A stretch of 64,000 bases of DNA from Saururus chinensis (Eukaryota > Streptophyta > Magnoliopsida > Piperales > Saururaceae): assembly GCA_035235625.1 (NCBI GenBank), contig CP141148.1:14509057-14573056 (forward strand). Direction: 5' to 3'. A program made the position numbers and the translations under genes. This document shows, in pieces, positions 48,290 to 61,360 of the stretch. Below the pieces are notes generated by a model. It had not been told where the DNA came from and did no database searches. It saw nothing but the letters and a program-made list of their open reading frames with translations. Every line of letters begins with the position of its first letter. The stretch's first letter is position 1.

Positions 48290-48545
48290 GTATGACTGAG
48301 TTTGTGCATTTCTGAGTAAGCGTATGATGATGAGTATGTGCACGACTGTAAGATTGAGGATGAGTACGATTGTAAGAGTGTGAGTTTGAGCACGACTGTA
48401 AGAGTTTGAATATGTGCTCGACAGTAAGTGTAAGACTGTACGAGTAAGATCGTACGAGTAAGTGTAAGATTGTACGAGTAAGGTCGTACAAGTATGTATA
48501 AGTTGTATGAGTTAGCATACGATTGTACGAGTAAGTTTGTAAGAC
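48290..48545. repeat. GTACGAGTAAG-type short tandem repeats in the solo LTR
   Basis: The words GACTGTAAGA, GTACGAGTAAG and GATCGTACGAGTAAG recur about a dozen times with variation. No coding content. Confidence 0.65.
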
Positions 48546-49211
48546 CCTGATTAAGGGTGTTTGTGTAAGTTTGATATGATGGTGTGTTATGCGTGCTTAT
48601 ATGCTTATGTGCATAATTATGTTATACGTTGTTTGCCTCATGTTGAGTTGCATGACGCATGAGTTATGAACTTATTGAGTTCACCGTTTGGGATTTCCCC
48701 TATTGGGTATTTTCCTACAGAGTATGAAAATACTCACCCTACTATTTTTAGCCCCGTGGTTCGGAGGCTTTTGTAGGTATGTGTTGGCGAGCTCCTGCAG
48801 ATGGATGCTTGTTTCTGCAGTGGATGTTTCCCCCTCAACTCAAGTATATTTGACTCATGAGAGTATAGTTGGTGCCACGATCTGATGTATTGGGTGAGAT
48901 GAGATTTAAATGTTTATATCTTCTGGACTTTTAATTTGGATGAGATTAGACTGTTTATGGGATTTGTACTCGGGGACGCCTGGGAGTTATTTGTTTTTAA
49001 AAATCCATGATCATGGTAATTTAATCGTACGTTTGTTTTCAAGTAATGCCTGAGGATATTTGATTTGGCGGTACGATGTTTAACCGTATGATGTTTTAAA
49101 TTATAAATTGTTTATACAGGTTTTGACTTTGTTATTTTGACTCCGATTTATCGTATTAAAAAAAATTCTATGAGTTTTAAGAAAAAGGGATGAAAAATCT
49201 CGGGCGTTACA

Positions 49212-50198
49212 GGATGTGCTTGTTATTCCAGTCATAGGCCCTACAATACTCATAAGTTGGAATTCGACTCCTCTCAATGTGCATTTTTGGATTATCATTC
49301 AACATACAAAGGCTACAAGTGTATGCACATTCCCTCTTGACATATATATATATATATATATCTCCCGCCATGTTATCTTTAATAAGCCATTTTCCTTTTG
49401 CAACTTCTACCACTCCTAGTACAGGGGCCCTTCCATCTCCTTCTCTTCCATTGCTAGACATATCCATGCCTTTGATGCAGTACTTTCTCCACACCCACCC
49501 AGTACTTGCACCAGACCCACCCTCTTCATGTCCCCACCACCTGGCCTTTGGATGTGTCCTCCCCTACTCCTAACCCTAAACTCCTGCTCCTCCGCTACTC
49601 GTACAGAACCACTTGTGATAGTCCTTGTCACCTCCTCTCCATCTTCCTCCAATTCCGCTGGTTCCATCTCTCTGACACCAGCTCTTCTATGCCTTTCTCC
49701 CCTAGTGGGTTGGGCCCTAGATTCCCCTTAGCACCTATGCTTGCCCACCTTGTGGTGATCGCTTCATGACTGACATTTTGTAGCCTATAACATTTCTCCA
49801 CTTACCATCCTCTCTACCTAACCATTGGTCTTGCCTCTCCCAGAGATCTTGTTACTCTCAGGACATCAAACTTCCTAAATGGCACAAAGTGATGGACTCT
49901 GAGTTCAACTCCCTCATTATCAATGACACATGGAGCCTTGTTCCTCGCCCACCCTATAAAAATGTGGTTGGTTACAAATGGCTCTTCAAACTCAAGTAGA
50001 AAGGAGATGACTCTACTAAATACAAGGCTTGTCATGTTGCTAATGCCTTTCTCAACAAGTTGGGTTGGATTATAATGAAACCTTTAGCTCTGTCATTAAA
50101 CCCACCACTATTAGGATGGTTCTTACTGTTGCCTTTTCCATGGGCTGGCCAATTCAATAGCTAGATGTCCAAAATGCCTTCTTGATGATGAAGTTTAT
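49212..50198 (+). mobile_element. Copia-A, segment 3: end of integrase region and start of RT
   Basis: Resumes with the C-terminal integrase text after GGATG, a Pro/Ser-rich linker, and the RT start: PKWHKVMDSEFNSLIINDTW, SLVPRPPYKNVVGYKW and the LDVQNAF block cut at 50198. A pure (AT)n tract lies at 49342-49361. TTTAT at 50194-50198 is the target duplication of the next insertion. Broken. Confidence 0.8.
49342..49361. repeat. (AT)10 microsatellite
   Basis: Twenty bases of pure AT repeat inside Copia-A segment 3. Likely length-variable. Confidence 0.9.
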
Positions 50199-53192
50199 TT
50201 CATGCCCTGGCACACCCCACCCATGACCTGAACTCGGTCCAAGGAGGAGGCAGTACACGGTGCGATGAAGTGAAGTGGAAATGCAGAAACCCCACCCATG
50301 ACCTGAACTCGGTCCAAGGAGGAGGCAGTACACGATGCAATGAAGTGAAGTGGAAACACATTGAAGTAAGCACATGTGTCCTTTGTGCAAAAGCAAATAG
50401 AGGAATAAAAGGAGACTAATTGTCAATCTTAGTCCACACATACCCACATCATCTAGTTAACACATAATAACAAGCCTCAAGGGCTAAATAAGTCTAAGCC
50501 AACAATGGCTAATCATAGTGTGAAATAAAGTCAAATATAAGTTCAACATGTCATAAAAATAAGTAATATAACCCAACGACTCTAGCCCTTCATGGTATGC
50601 ATCCAACCTCAAGCTCGACATAGAGCCCATCTGAAGTACTTGCATGGCACAACATGGTGCCCCAAAACAAAGCCACAAATAGAGAGGGTGAGCTTAGCTT
50701 AACAAGAGTTTTATTACGAAATGTAAACTTATGAAAACACCGCATCATTCTCAATATAACATGCATCACATATCCATTGACAACACTCATGAGATAAATC
50801 ACATATACTCATGCCACCTATGCATCATAATGTAAACCACATTCCATAAACACATGTTCGTGCCACCTATGTATCATAATGTAAAGCTAATATCATAAAC
50901 ACATATTCATGCCACCTGTGCATTATCTACCCATCACGTATAATCAAATGAATCTTATTATAGTATTCACATCCTACATGAATCAAATATCAATATTCGC
51001 ATCCTGCAAAATCATATCTCAATATACACATACACCGTGCATGATCAAGTGTATCAAACACGTCCCATCTTGCATGTTCAACCATAACCATTCTCTGAAC
51101 ACCATGTGTAACATTAGCATCATTATTCCTACACAACCTATGTCAATGAGAATTATATTTCTTATGCATGCAACAAACATTAGGTTAATGTTTCACAATT
51201 GAGAAAAACAATCAAACCTGTTTGCTTAGGACAATCCCTTGCTGGGAAGGTCTGAATTCCTAAATAGAAAAACTAGAGTGGTTTGGGTAATTTCCTTAAC
51301 TAGGAAGGTACCCCTGCTTACCCAGGACAATCCTTGCGGGGAAGGTCCGAATTCTTAAAAAAGAAAACTAGAGTAGCCTGGTAAACTAATGCACACAATA
51401 CTATCCTGGATTCTTAGGGTTCAGATAACACATCAATTTAACTCATATAGCAAATCTGCTCATCTCAACCTGAGGAGGCAACCTATCCTCGAAGGGGCAT
51501 AAAATGAAAACCTCGTCCTTTCGGACTTAAAAATCAATTTGATAAACCTCCGAGCGGTTAATCCAACATCCAATTATATCCAATCAATTAATCAAGGCTA
51601 ATCATGATTAATCATCACTTATAAGGCATTTTTATGATGCATACAACATGATACATACATGAGCAAATGTTAAATGAGTACAAGTATAGGTAAACATACT
51701 CTAATCAGTCCATATGTCCATAAAATATGGTCCATTTGTGACAAATACAATCATATAAGCGTAAGCAAGAATGTACATGTATGGTAGCGTTCATACTTAA
51801 ACTAAAACATGTAGAACATCATACTAAAACTAGACAAATATAGTCATATTCATACTTGAGCTATAAATCATAATTCAAAGTAGGTTCACATGTGATTATA
51901 GTGACATTTATAGGGTAATCATAACCCATCATAGTCATAAAAAATTAGATTTATAAGAAGAGAATAAGAAATGAGAAAAAATCCACTAAAATGGCCAAAA
52001 TAACCACTCTGGAGTACAATCATGCGAATGCCCTGGCAGGCCATTTGAATGCCTAGCCGTTTGAATGGCCAAACATCTCGTTCGAATGGCTAATCATTTG
52101 AAAGATTGTTAGCCCATTTGATTGGTTGGAACAGTTCACTTTTCTGGTTCGTCTTCAACCTTCCGAATTTCAAATCGAAAACATACTGAAATTCTATATA
52201 AATTCTAAGCCTAGAACATGATGGATCTAATCATTCTCGTATTTAATTAGAAGAAAATAACCATAAATCGCATGCTTTTAACAAATCACCATTAAACCTC
52301 AATATGAAGCAATAACTCAAATAAACCTATAATCATAAATTCTAATGAAGAAAACCACACAAGGTAAAATCCCTTACCTCTAACAAGCCTTTGAATCAAT
52401 GAAAGAGCTTCAATCTTCAAGAAATCCTACCTAACAATTAGGGTTTTAGTTAAACCTACTTAAAATTAACTAATAGACGCAAATCAACTTGAAAATAGAT
52501 AAATTTAGGATATCCTTAGGTTAAAAATGAAAATCACCCTAATTAGGGTTCTAAATTGAAATTAAAAAAATAAGATTTTTAATGGAAGAAAATCAAATGG
52601 GGGAAATGAAGATAGAAGTGATTATAACCAAAATCGAAAGATTATGAATGATTAGGGGAAGAAAACATACCTTAATCTAAGTTTCTCCTTTAGGAAATGA
52701 GGGTAGTACTTCCTCCCTTCTAAGACAGCTCTTCCCCATTTGGCAAATAGGTTAGGGTTGTCCTCATATAGTAAGGATTTTGGGCTAGGTAAAAAAACTA
52801 TTACGCTTTAAAATAAGTCAAAACACCCGAAGTGGCTAATTAGGGTTATTTTTGGCTTAAAAATGAATTTAATTACACCCGAAACCACTTAAATAAAATA
52901 ATATAAGATTAGAGGGCATATGGGTCGCATGCCATCTAACATGGACGTGGGGCCCACGGCGGGGTTCGCGCCCTTAATCAAAGAAAAAATTAAGTGAAAA
53001 TGCCATTAAATCGGTAAAAATTGGGTAAATCAAGGTTGACACTAATACTTATAAAAATAAAATTAAACCTTATTAAATTCATAATTAACTAATCCATAAC
53101 CCCAAAATCAAATCAAACTGACAAACAAGCAAAATCACACAAAATCACACAATTGAAAAAATTAAAATGAAATAAAATTAGAGATCTTAGCA
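50199..53192 (-). mobile_element. solo LTR, 2994 bp, same family as 18855-21826
   Basis: Flanked by perfect TTTAT duplications (50194-50198 and 53193-53197). The minus-strand start is TGCTAAGATCTCTAATTTT and the end is near GTGTGCCAGGGCATG. It shares long blocks with 18855-21826, e.g. GGTTTAATTTTATTTTTATA near the start and CTTCCCCGCAAGG-type text in the middle. No internal region. Confidence 0.85.
50215..50364. repeat. tandem duplication, two units of 75 bp
   Basis: CCCCACCCATGACCTGAACT and the following 55 bases are repeated with few changes; offset 75 bp. Lies at the end of the solo LTR, where relatives (55664, 61860) have only one unit, so the duplication arose in this copy or a close relative. 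Confidence 0.85.
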
Positions 53193-53498
53193 TTTATATG
53201 CAGCAACCCCCTAGTTATATTCATACTTGATACAACCATGTTTTCTGCTTGTGCAAGTCCATCTATGGGCTTAACAGACACCTCAGGCCTATTTCCATCG
53301 CCTTAGTTGTCTCTTGCTCTCCATGGGTTTTGTCTCATGCATCTTCTACTGATAGCACATTATTTATTTATCGAGGTCACTAACATGTGGTTTATATGCT
53401 AATATATGTTGATAACATTATACTTACGGCCACTTCACTTCCTTTTTTGCAGCATCTTATTTTGCAGATGCACTCTCACTTTGCCATGAAGGATCTAG
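53193..53498 (+). mobile_element. Copia-A, segment 4: central RT
   Basis: RT blocks: YMQQPPSY at the left edge, SIYGLKQTPQAYFHRLS, LSMGF and MHSHFAMKDL, in the order expected after segment 3. TCTAG at 53494-53498 is the target duplication of the next insertion. Broken. Confidence 0.8.
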
Positions 53499-55611
53499 TG
53501 TCACAACCCGAGATTTTATAAAACATATAAAGAGTTAAAAAGTAAAATCAGAGCTTGATCAGGTTGCAACCTAGAAACATATAACCATAAACGTAACATA
53601 AAATATTTTATTCCCCTGGAAATATACTATTTGTGTACAAACACATAAGTAAAGATATAAACAAGTCTACTCAAGTCAAAAAAATATGAAAATATACTTA
53701 GAAAACTATTGGTGTAATCGTAGACTTTGTGGTCACCACTTGAAGCTCCCAAAAAGTATCTTTATTGCTTTCTTCTACAACCGTCTATTCCACACCAGGC
53801 CCTGCAAGGTCTGGGGGGTGGTAAATATTTTAAAATACTCAGTAGGAGTAGTTATCCTATCAGACATAAATATAACATCTGGCAGTTTGTAAATCACATA
53901 ATCAAGTAAATAGTACTTTTTGAAGAAGCGATAAGGGTGTGCCTCTCACCCAAAAACATCCCTAGGGCTTCTTCCTATGTATCGAAGATGCTTCTAGGAT
54001 TTGTAAGCTCTCATGGCATACTACTAGTGTCTCAGACACTAATTATATTATAAAGAATTTGCTATGGGTATAAAGCAGCGGCCTCTTACTCCTCTACAGA
54101 TTTTCTGTAAAACACTCTGTGCTTGTACAGGGAAGAGCAACTCATGCTCATGGGGCACCGGGATTTGGAGGGTAGAGAGTTTTCCCATGATACTCTCTAC
54201 CCTAGCACGCATAGCCTTGATAGTTACCCTTCGTTAGGGGCGAATCAAGGGTCTTGCCCTTTGTTAGGGGCTCACCAGGCTAATGTACGTACCGTGTATC
54301 CGATTCCCAACCGGATTTACCGGTGTACTCTCAATTATAGAACTCTATTGGTACGTCTTCAAATTTGAGCTCCAAACAATTTAATCTCTTATATGCTTGA
54401 CACAAACAGGAATTTCCTTCTCTCTTTTTTTTTCTTTACATTAAACAATCATATGCAAAGATCAACCTTTCAAAATCCTAGTCTCGCCTTTACAAGTCAT
54501 GGTCGTGTTACAAACAATGATTATAAAGTTAGGGTTAGTCGCTCGTTCCACAGAGATAGTTACTTCTTCTCTATCTCATATCAGCAACTCGGTGGTCATG
54601 ATTGTACATATTTTCTAAAATAATTTTGATAGAGCAACAATTCCATAAAAACCGTCTTTCAATCTCACCATACTTTTAAATTATGGCAAAGCTAGATTTT
54701 TTTTATATCACATATAGCATAAAGCATAATTCCTCATTAAATTCAAAAGACAAGCACTTAATAAATCAAGTATATGAGGCAATTCTAAAACATACATGGA
54801 AATTAACTAGATTTAGCCATATAAATTTTCAAAGACAACCAATGTAAGTATTTATGTCTTAAAAGAGGATAAAAGCCCCTTCCTTGATTTCCGCACGAGA
54901 AAATAAACTATACTTTGGACGGCCCAAAATTAAGTGTTAGATTTTTTAGCTATAGAGATCTCAAAATAGAAAAATAACTCCACCAAGACATTGAGCACAC
55001 TTGATTTAGGTAGAAATGGCTCTTAAATGACTTAAATCGAACATAAAACGAGTAAGAAATGAAGAAAAGAAGTTTCTGAATGAACTAAATCAGAACCTGA
55101 CGACTATTTATAGAGGAAGAGGACTGACGCATGTCTGACGTGTATCAGACATGGTTCTAACACGTGTCAAATGCGTCACTAATGCACGTTAGATTTCTGA
55201 TGCGTGTGTCCGACATGTTTCAAATTTTTTATGCGCGCCTCTTACGCATGTCAAATTTCTGATGCGTGTTAGATTTTTGACTCTTCTATTATAAATATAT
55301 GTTTTTTTTATTTTTAAAATTTAATAAAATCATAACTTTCTATCCCGAAGTCGGAATTACGCGTTCTTAGTATCAGTGGACTCGTATCAACGAGCCCTTC
55401 GAAACTAGACCCCACAAGGATAGGTTACCTCATACTTTCAAAGTGGATCCCACTCATACAACATGTTTCCCGAGGTCATAATTTTTGCTCCCAACCTCCG
55501 TTTCGAGTGTTCTTGGGTTCGTTATGCTCGTCTCACACAAATCTATTTATTTTATCTAACTTTTTCCATAGAAAATTATAAAAATATTATTTAAAAATTA
55601 CAGATGCTACA
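53499..55611 (-). mobile_element. solo LTR, 2113 bp, Gypsy-type, minus strand
   Basis: Plus-strand edges TGTCACAACCCGAG and CAGATGCTACA, with perfect TCTAG duplications (53494-53498 and 55612-55616). On the minus strand it starts TGTAGCATCTGTAATTTTTA, the usual look of plant chromovirus LTRs. A stretch near 55125-55275 repeats GACGCGTGT-like words (ACGCATGTC, ACGTGTCAAATGCG). No internal region. Confidence 0.85.
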
Positions 55612-55654
55612 TCTAGGCCACTTTACTAATTTCTCAGTGTTAAGGCCTGTTGAG
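55612..55654 (+). mobile_element. Copia-A, segment 5: short RT piece
   Basis: TCTAGGCCACTTTACTAATT continues the RT block (DLGHFTNFLS-like) begun in segment 4. It ends where the Tekay-like LTR begins. No more of Copia-A is seen in the window. Confidence 0.7.
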
Positions 55655-55717
55655 AGTCACGCCCTGACACACCCCTTGACCCGAACCCGGTTAGAACTGG
55701 GATGACGAAGGTGTGAC

Positions 55718-56680
55718 TGTAACAACCCATATTTTAATTGTGCTTCATTCGAGGGGTTAGGGAAATTATATAATTTTTGGATAAGTTTTTGGGAGTTTCA
55801 TGGGAAGAAATCTCCATATTTGGGTAGACATTGAAGTAACGAGTGTAACAAATCAAAAAATACGTGAAATGGAGGTCGGGAGAGAAAGTTATGACCTCGG
55901 AGCAACTCCAAATGCTGCTACTTCTGAGAATCTTAGGGGGAGTAAGCTTTCTGAACTTTTGAATTAATATAAGATTTCATAAGTGCGTGGGCATCTTAAG
56001 TAACTAACTTAAGATCCTACATAGTTATATATGCTATGCTTTGATGTGATTCGATGTGATCTGATGTGTTATGATATGCTTTGCTTTGATATGTTTGGCT
56101 ATGAATGATTTGCTATGATCTAATGTGTTTTGATAAGCTCTCATATGTCATCAATTTGATATGATCGAATATGGTCAGATGAGATTTGATATGATATGAT
56201 GTGATCTCATATAATCTTCTATGATGTGTTGCTCACACTTTGTGATAGAGTGAGATGTGTGATTTCGCTAATTTATTGGCTTCTGTTTGACTCCGATGAT
56301 TTATGAGATTTTCGTATGACTCCGATTAAATATTGGGATATACGTACATTGACATATGTGTTTTTGTAATGCTTGGTGCCTGTAATAGCAGTTAGGTAGA
56401 ACTACGTTTAGATCCTATCATATTGGAATAAAATTGTGGATGTAATCCAATACATGCGTAGGCAACCAACGGCTCGACAACATTGGCCTGATCCAAAATA
56501 AGAATAAAATATAGTTTTATTTTGGCCTATGCACGATGGAGTGCTTAAGTTTGTAGTTCGTAGAGGAAGATTATGGCTCATGCACTTAGACTCCGCCGCT
56601 CCTAGTTACTTTATTTTTAAACCCAGATTTTGGGTTCCGAAAACCCGAGCTCGGGTCAAAGCTTGGGGCGGGGTGTTACA
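55718..56680 (+). mobile_element. solo LTR, 963 bp, nested in the Tekay-like LTR
   Basis: Starts TGTAACAACCCATATTTT and ends GGGGCGGGGTGTTACA, with inverted TGTAACA/TGTTACA ends. The flanks GTGAC and ATGAC agree at four of five positions as target duplication. No internal region. Confidence 0.8.
56030..56235. repeat. degenerate TGATATGATCTGATGTG short repeats
   Basis: Words of the type GATGTGAT, GATATGAT and TATGATC recur more than fifteen times in 200 bp inside the 963-bp solo LTR. Non-coding. Confidence 0.7.
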
Positions 56681-59389
56681 ATGACAAAGTAGAAAGCTAA
56701 CCCAAAACTTGGCTAGACCGAAGTACACAACACTCACTTTGTGCAAAAGTAATTAACAGAAGATAAAAGAATTAATTAAAGTTTCCTAGTCATTCACATA
56801 CCTACATAGTCTTAAGCCCTAAAAGGCAACAACATGTCTAAGCCGTCAACAAGATTATCCATAACATGTAAAGTATCAAACTTTTAACATAAGAAATCAA
56901 CATAAGTCTATCCCATCACAAATCGGCTAGCTCACACTCTATATGCATCTATTCACCTCCATGCTCATAAAATAACTCATCCAGAGCACCTGCATAGCAC
57001 AAGCATATAGCCCCAAAACAAATCAACACAAACGGGGTGAGTTTAGCTCAGTAAGGGTTTGAAAACATAAAACTCATATCAACACCAAAACATAATTCAT
57101 AAGAAGCATACATAAGCCTCATGCAAACCAGCGTTAATAACACAAGAGCATATCAATCTCTAAAACACTTAACCTGTGGAAATATCTCATTCATGCATCA
57201 CATATCCATAAGCAACACTTGTGCATCATGATTTCAATTATATTTTACAATCAACACACAAACTACATGTACATTCATTTAAGTATCATAATCCATAGAC
57301 ATCCTGCATGAACAAGTATAGCAATCCACATACATCTAACATGATCAATTATCATAATCAATACAAACCTATGTAAACATAAAAATTATGATTCATACAC
57401 AAAAAAACTATGTAAATGAGCATTATAATTCATACACAACATGTGTAAATAGCACAATGAATGACTTGCAATAGATAGATCCCAATACCCGAAGTTACCG
57501 GTTTCGCTTACTATCGCCTAAGCCTAAGCAGCCCTACTCACCTTGGAAATCCTTAACAAGGAAGACCTAAGTAATTTGACAAATCCTAATCGAAAGTGTC
57601 CTTGCTTACTAGTGTACACAAACAAACCAGCCTGAATTCTCATTCTAGAAAATCATAATAGTTTATTTTATTATAGCATTTTACTCTTCTCACCTGGGGA
57701 GAAAACTTTTCTTTTCAGAATGGAAAACCCTACCCATTGGACAGAAAACCCCACCATTGGATGAAATATTGCTTTGATTAATCTCTGATATAACTAATCA
57801 GGAAAACTACGACACCCAAATGACTAATCACAATTAAACACAGTTAATCATGACTTATCAAGCTACTTTCGTTATGTATGCAACATGATACACATGTGAG
57901 CATAAGTAGTCATACCCTAATCAGTCCTACTATGCATGAGACATGATCCATATGTAGCAATTTAGATCATGTAAGCATAAGTAAACATAAACATATATGG
58001 TCATATTTATAAATGAGCTAAAATATGTGGAACATGGTTTCTACGTAAATAATTTAGCATGTGTACAAGCATTCATGCTTCAACATGATCATATTCTATT
58101 AATAATATGAAATAGACATGAAGAAACCATAAAAATCTAACTTAAAAATAAGTGCACATCAATTTCAATCATAGTCAATTCTTCACTTCGGGAAAAAAGG
58201 TGTTTTGAAATGTCGTTTGACTGCTCAATTAGCCTTTCCTACCGATTGATTAAAATGATAGAGTGATGGAAGGGCTGGCCCATAAATTTAAGAAAACAAT
58301 TTTTTTATGCTTGAAACCAAATTGAATTTATTTTAAAAATCCATAAAAATTCCTAAAATTTTATATAATCATTATCTAAGCCTAAGATCTAATATTTCTT
58401 AGGCATATTTATATAAAAATAACATTAAATCATCTATTGAAGGAGATTCAAATTCACTCATCCATAAGAACAGGATTTCACCCACATACATAATGTTAAT
58501 ATAAGTAAAACCTCATCAAACAAAAACCCCTTGCCTCAAATTAGACTATAGACCCATGAATCTCCTCCCAAGCTCAAGGAAACCCTATATAACAAATTAG
58601 GTTCCATTAGCCTTAAGCAAAAATTCATCATTTCTAATAAATAGAGATAAAACATATATTTAGCATCGTCTTGTGCCCAAAATGAAAATCACAAGAGTAG
58701 AAGCAATAAATCCGAATTTAGGGTTTTAAATCATGGGTAAAAGAATAACTTGAAAATAAGAAAACGTAGAATCCCATTTAAGAGGAGAGAACATGAGATT
58801 TAGGGCATAAATAAAAAAAACATGGAAGAGATTGAATCATTATACATTGGATTAAGACTTTCCTTCTTGATGTAGAGGTAGAGATCTTCAAAGCATCCGA
58901 AATCTCAGCCCACCCCAAATAGTGAAATGAGTAAGGTTTCTATTTATAGGTAGGTTAAGTAAATGAGTCTAGAATGAGCCCAACAAGGGAATAAGTGAAT
59001 CCACTTAAATGACATAGACTAAAAAATGAATTTGACAAAGCCCGAGCCCATTTAAAATATTAAGCGAGGGTCGGCAGCCCAAGAAGTTGGCACGTCATCG
59101 GAGATAGTCCTGGGTCCTCGGGTGCGGCTGACTTCATTAATATAAAGGAATTTATGGTAAGTATCAACAATTAGTGTGGTAAATTAGTGCATTATGCTAG
59201 GCTCTAATGTTTTCCAACTAAGAATCAAAATAAACCTAAGAAAATTAATAATTAAACCAAACCATCACACAAAAGTCAAAACAAAATGAAAATAGTAAAA
59301 CTTTACACTAATAAGAAAATAATAAAACTTTATAGATTTTAGTTTCTACCCACCCTCTAAGAATTTTGTCCTCAAAATTTGCTATTCAC

Positions 59390-59470
59390 CAGCAGTGAAT
59401 AGCTGAGGGTACTTTGCTTTGACTTCATCCTCGCCCTCCCACATTGCCACCTCAATATTGTGGTTCCACT
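59390..59470 (-). pseudogene. Tekay-like chromodomain end
   Basis: On the minus strand a segment with IEVAMWEGEDEVKAKYPQLF, matching the ATWEREDEMRxKYPHLF end of Tekay-clade pol. It comes shortly before the polypurine tract. Confidence 0.65.
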
Positions 59471-60096
59471 AAAGGATTTTCACCAACTGAATCAACTCTT
59501 TTCTAAGCATCTTCTCCTTCTTGTCCAAGATTTTGCACTAGTGTCTCGACATAGGTACGATCACTCATGAGCTCCAACGGCTCAAAGTCCAGAATATGGG
59601 ACGGGTCTAGTTCTTACTTTTGTAGAAGAGAAACATAAAACACATTATAAATGTTAGCAAACTATGGTGATAGAGCTACTCGATAAGCCATCACTCCAAT
59701 CTGTTCAAGATCTCAAAAGGTCCAGTGAACCTAGGAAATAACTTACTGCTCTTGCCAAATTGCACAACTCCTTTTGAATGTGAGATCTTCAAGAAAATAT
59801 GATCAACAACTTTAAATTTTAGATCTCAACACTTATCCACACCTATTTTTTTGACTTTTAACTATTTGAATTCGATCCCGAATGAGTCAAATCTTCTCAA
59901 CCGATTGTTGTATAATCTTTGGCCCAGTTAGAAGATGCTCTCCAATCTCACTTTAACAAAGAGGAGATCGGCAAGGACACCCATACAATGCATCAAAAGG
60001 TATCATTTTGATGCGAACTTGGTAACTATTGTTGTAGGCAAACTCCACCAATGGTAAGTGTTGCTTCCAACTACCCTTCCACTCAAAGATGTATGC

Positions 60097-60560
60097 TCAG
60101 AGCATATCCTCCAAAGTCTGGATAGTCAACTCGGATTGTCCATAAGTCTGATGATGGTAAACTAAGCTAAGGTGAGTTGTTGTCTCCAAAGCCTTTGAAA
60201 ACTTTGCAAAAAACCTGGACATGAAATGAGGATTTCTATCAAAAACTATGATTGTGGGAACTTCATTTAACCAAATAATCTCCTTCACATAAAGCACTGC
60301 CAACACATCTAAGGAAGTAGTCATTCTCATAACAATGAAGTATGCAGACTTAGTGAGTCAATCAATGATAACCCACACCGAGTCATGTCACTTGGCGATT
60401 TAGGAAGCCCTAAAACAAAATCTATAGCCATATTTTGCCACTTGCACTCCATAATAGGTAGATGTTGTAATATGCCTCCTAGACGACAATGCTCGGCTTT
60501 CACTTGCTTACAAACTATACACTTGGACACAAATGAAGCAATGTCCTTCATTCTGCTCAA
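60097..60560 (-). pseudogene. Tekay-like integrase region
   Basis: The zinc-binding end has CIVCKQVKAEH and GGILQHLPIMECKW. The core has MAIDFVLGLPKS, IIVFDRNPHFMSRFFAKFSK and YHHQTYGQSELTIQTLEDML. Broken. Confidence 0.75.
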
Positions 60561-61009
60561 CCAAAAAGTCTATTTTACATCATGGTATATTTTAGTTCCT
60601 CCTATATAGATAAGGAACCTAGAGTAATGTGCTTCCGAAAGAATTCTCTCCTTCAACTCTAGAGAATTTGGCACACACAACTGCCCACTAAAAGTTAAAA
60701 TTTCACCTGCCCTTTCTTCAAAAGCAATGACCACTTTCCCTTACAATTTAGATTTCATTGCTTGAAACCCACCTTTTGTGCTTCAACCACCTTATCCACC
60801 AAATTAGAACTTATGGAAAGATTAGCAAACCACTCACTTATATCTTCCAAAGCTAACTTTGGTTTGAGCTTGATGACCTCTTCATATAAAAGTCATTCTT
60901 GCACATATATACAAGCTACCAAAGTTGCCGATTTGCTACTCAAGGCATCTACCACCACATTAGCTTTCCTTGGATGACAGGAAATAGTAAATTCATATTC
61001 CATAAGGAA

Positions 61010-61192
61010 TTACAACCATCTTCTTTTCCTCATGTATAATTCCATTCGAGTGAAAAGATACTTCAAACTCTTATGGTTTGTGAACATTTTAAACTTCTCA
61101 CCATAAAGGTAATGCCTCCAAATCTTTAATGTAAAGACCACTACTGCTAGCTCCAAGTCATGTGTTGGATAGTTTCGCTCATACACTCTCAA
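61010..61192 (-). pseudogene. Tekay-like RNase H region
   Basis: Blocks [40 protein letters not shown] and KYLFTR, the classic Gypsy RNase H sequence order. Confidence 0.75.
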
Positions 61193-61360
61193 TTGGCGAG
61201 AAACATAAGCTACTACTTACCCATGCTGCATCAACACACAACCCAAACCTTTCTATGAAGCATCACTGTAGACAACAAATCCTCAAATCCCCGATGGTAA
61301 AAATAAGACAAGTGCTAAAGTTTGCCTCTTCTTCCACTCTTGGAAACATTGCCCACATGC

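Larger units (their letters stand above)
44517..49211 (+). mobile_element. very long solo LTR (4695 bp), Gypsy-type
   Basis: Starts TGTAATGCCCCTGATTTT and ends CTCGGGCGTTACA, with perfect 5-bp duplications GGATG (44512-44516 and 49212-49216). The ends form the inverted pair TGTAA/TTACA. There is no primer site, gag or pol, so it is a solo LTR left by recombination between the two LTRs of a large chromovirus (Tekay/Del-like by its start). The part 44770-46800 is strongly GC-rich; the right part is AT-rich with short repeats. Open frames inside are by-products of high GC. Confidence 0.85.
55655..59345 (-). repeat. 3' LTR of the Tekay-like element, split by a nested solo LTR
   Basis: Right edge: just beyond the purine-rich AGAGGGTGGGTAG (minus strand, near 59350). 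Left edge: AGTCACGCCCTGACACACCCC, similar to the ends at 50208 and 61859. Without the nested 963 bp it is about 2.7 kb, akin to the 3-kb solo LTRs but clearly diverged from them. Confidence 0.7.
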
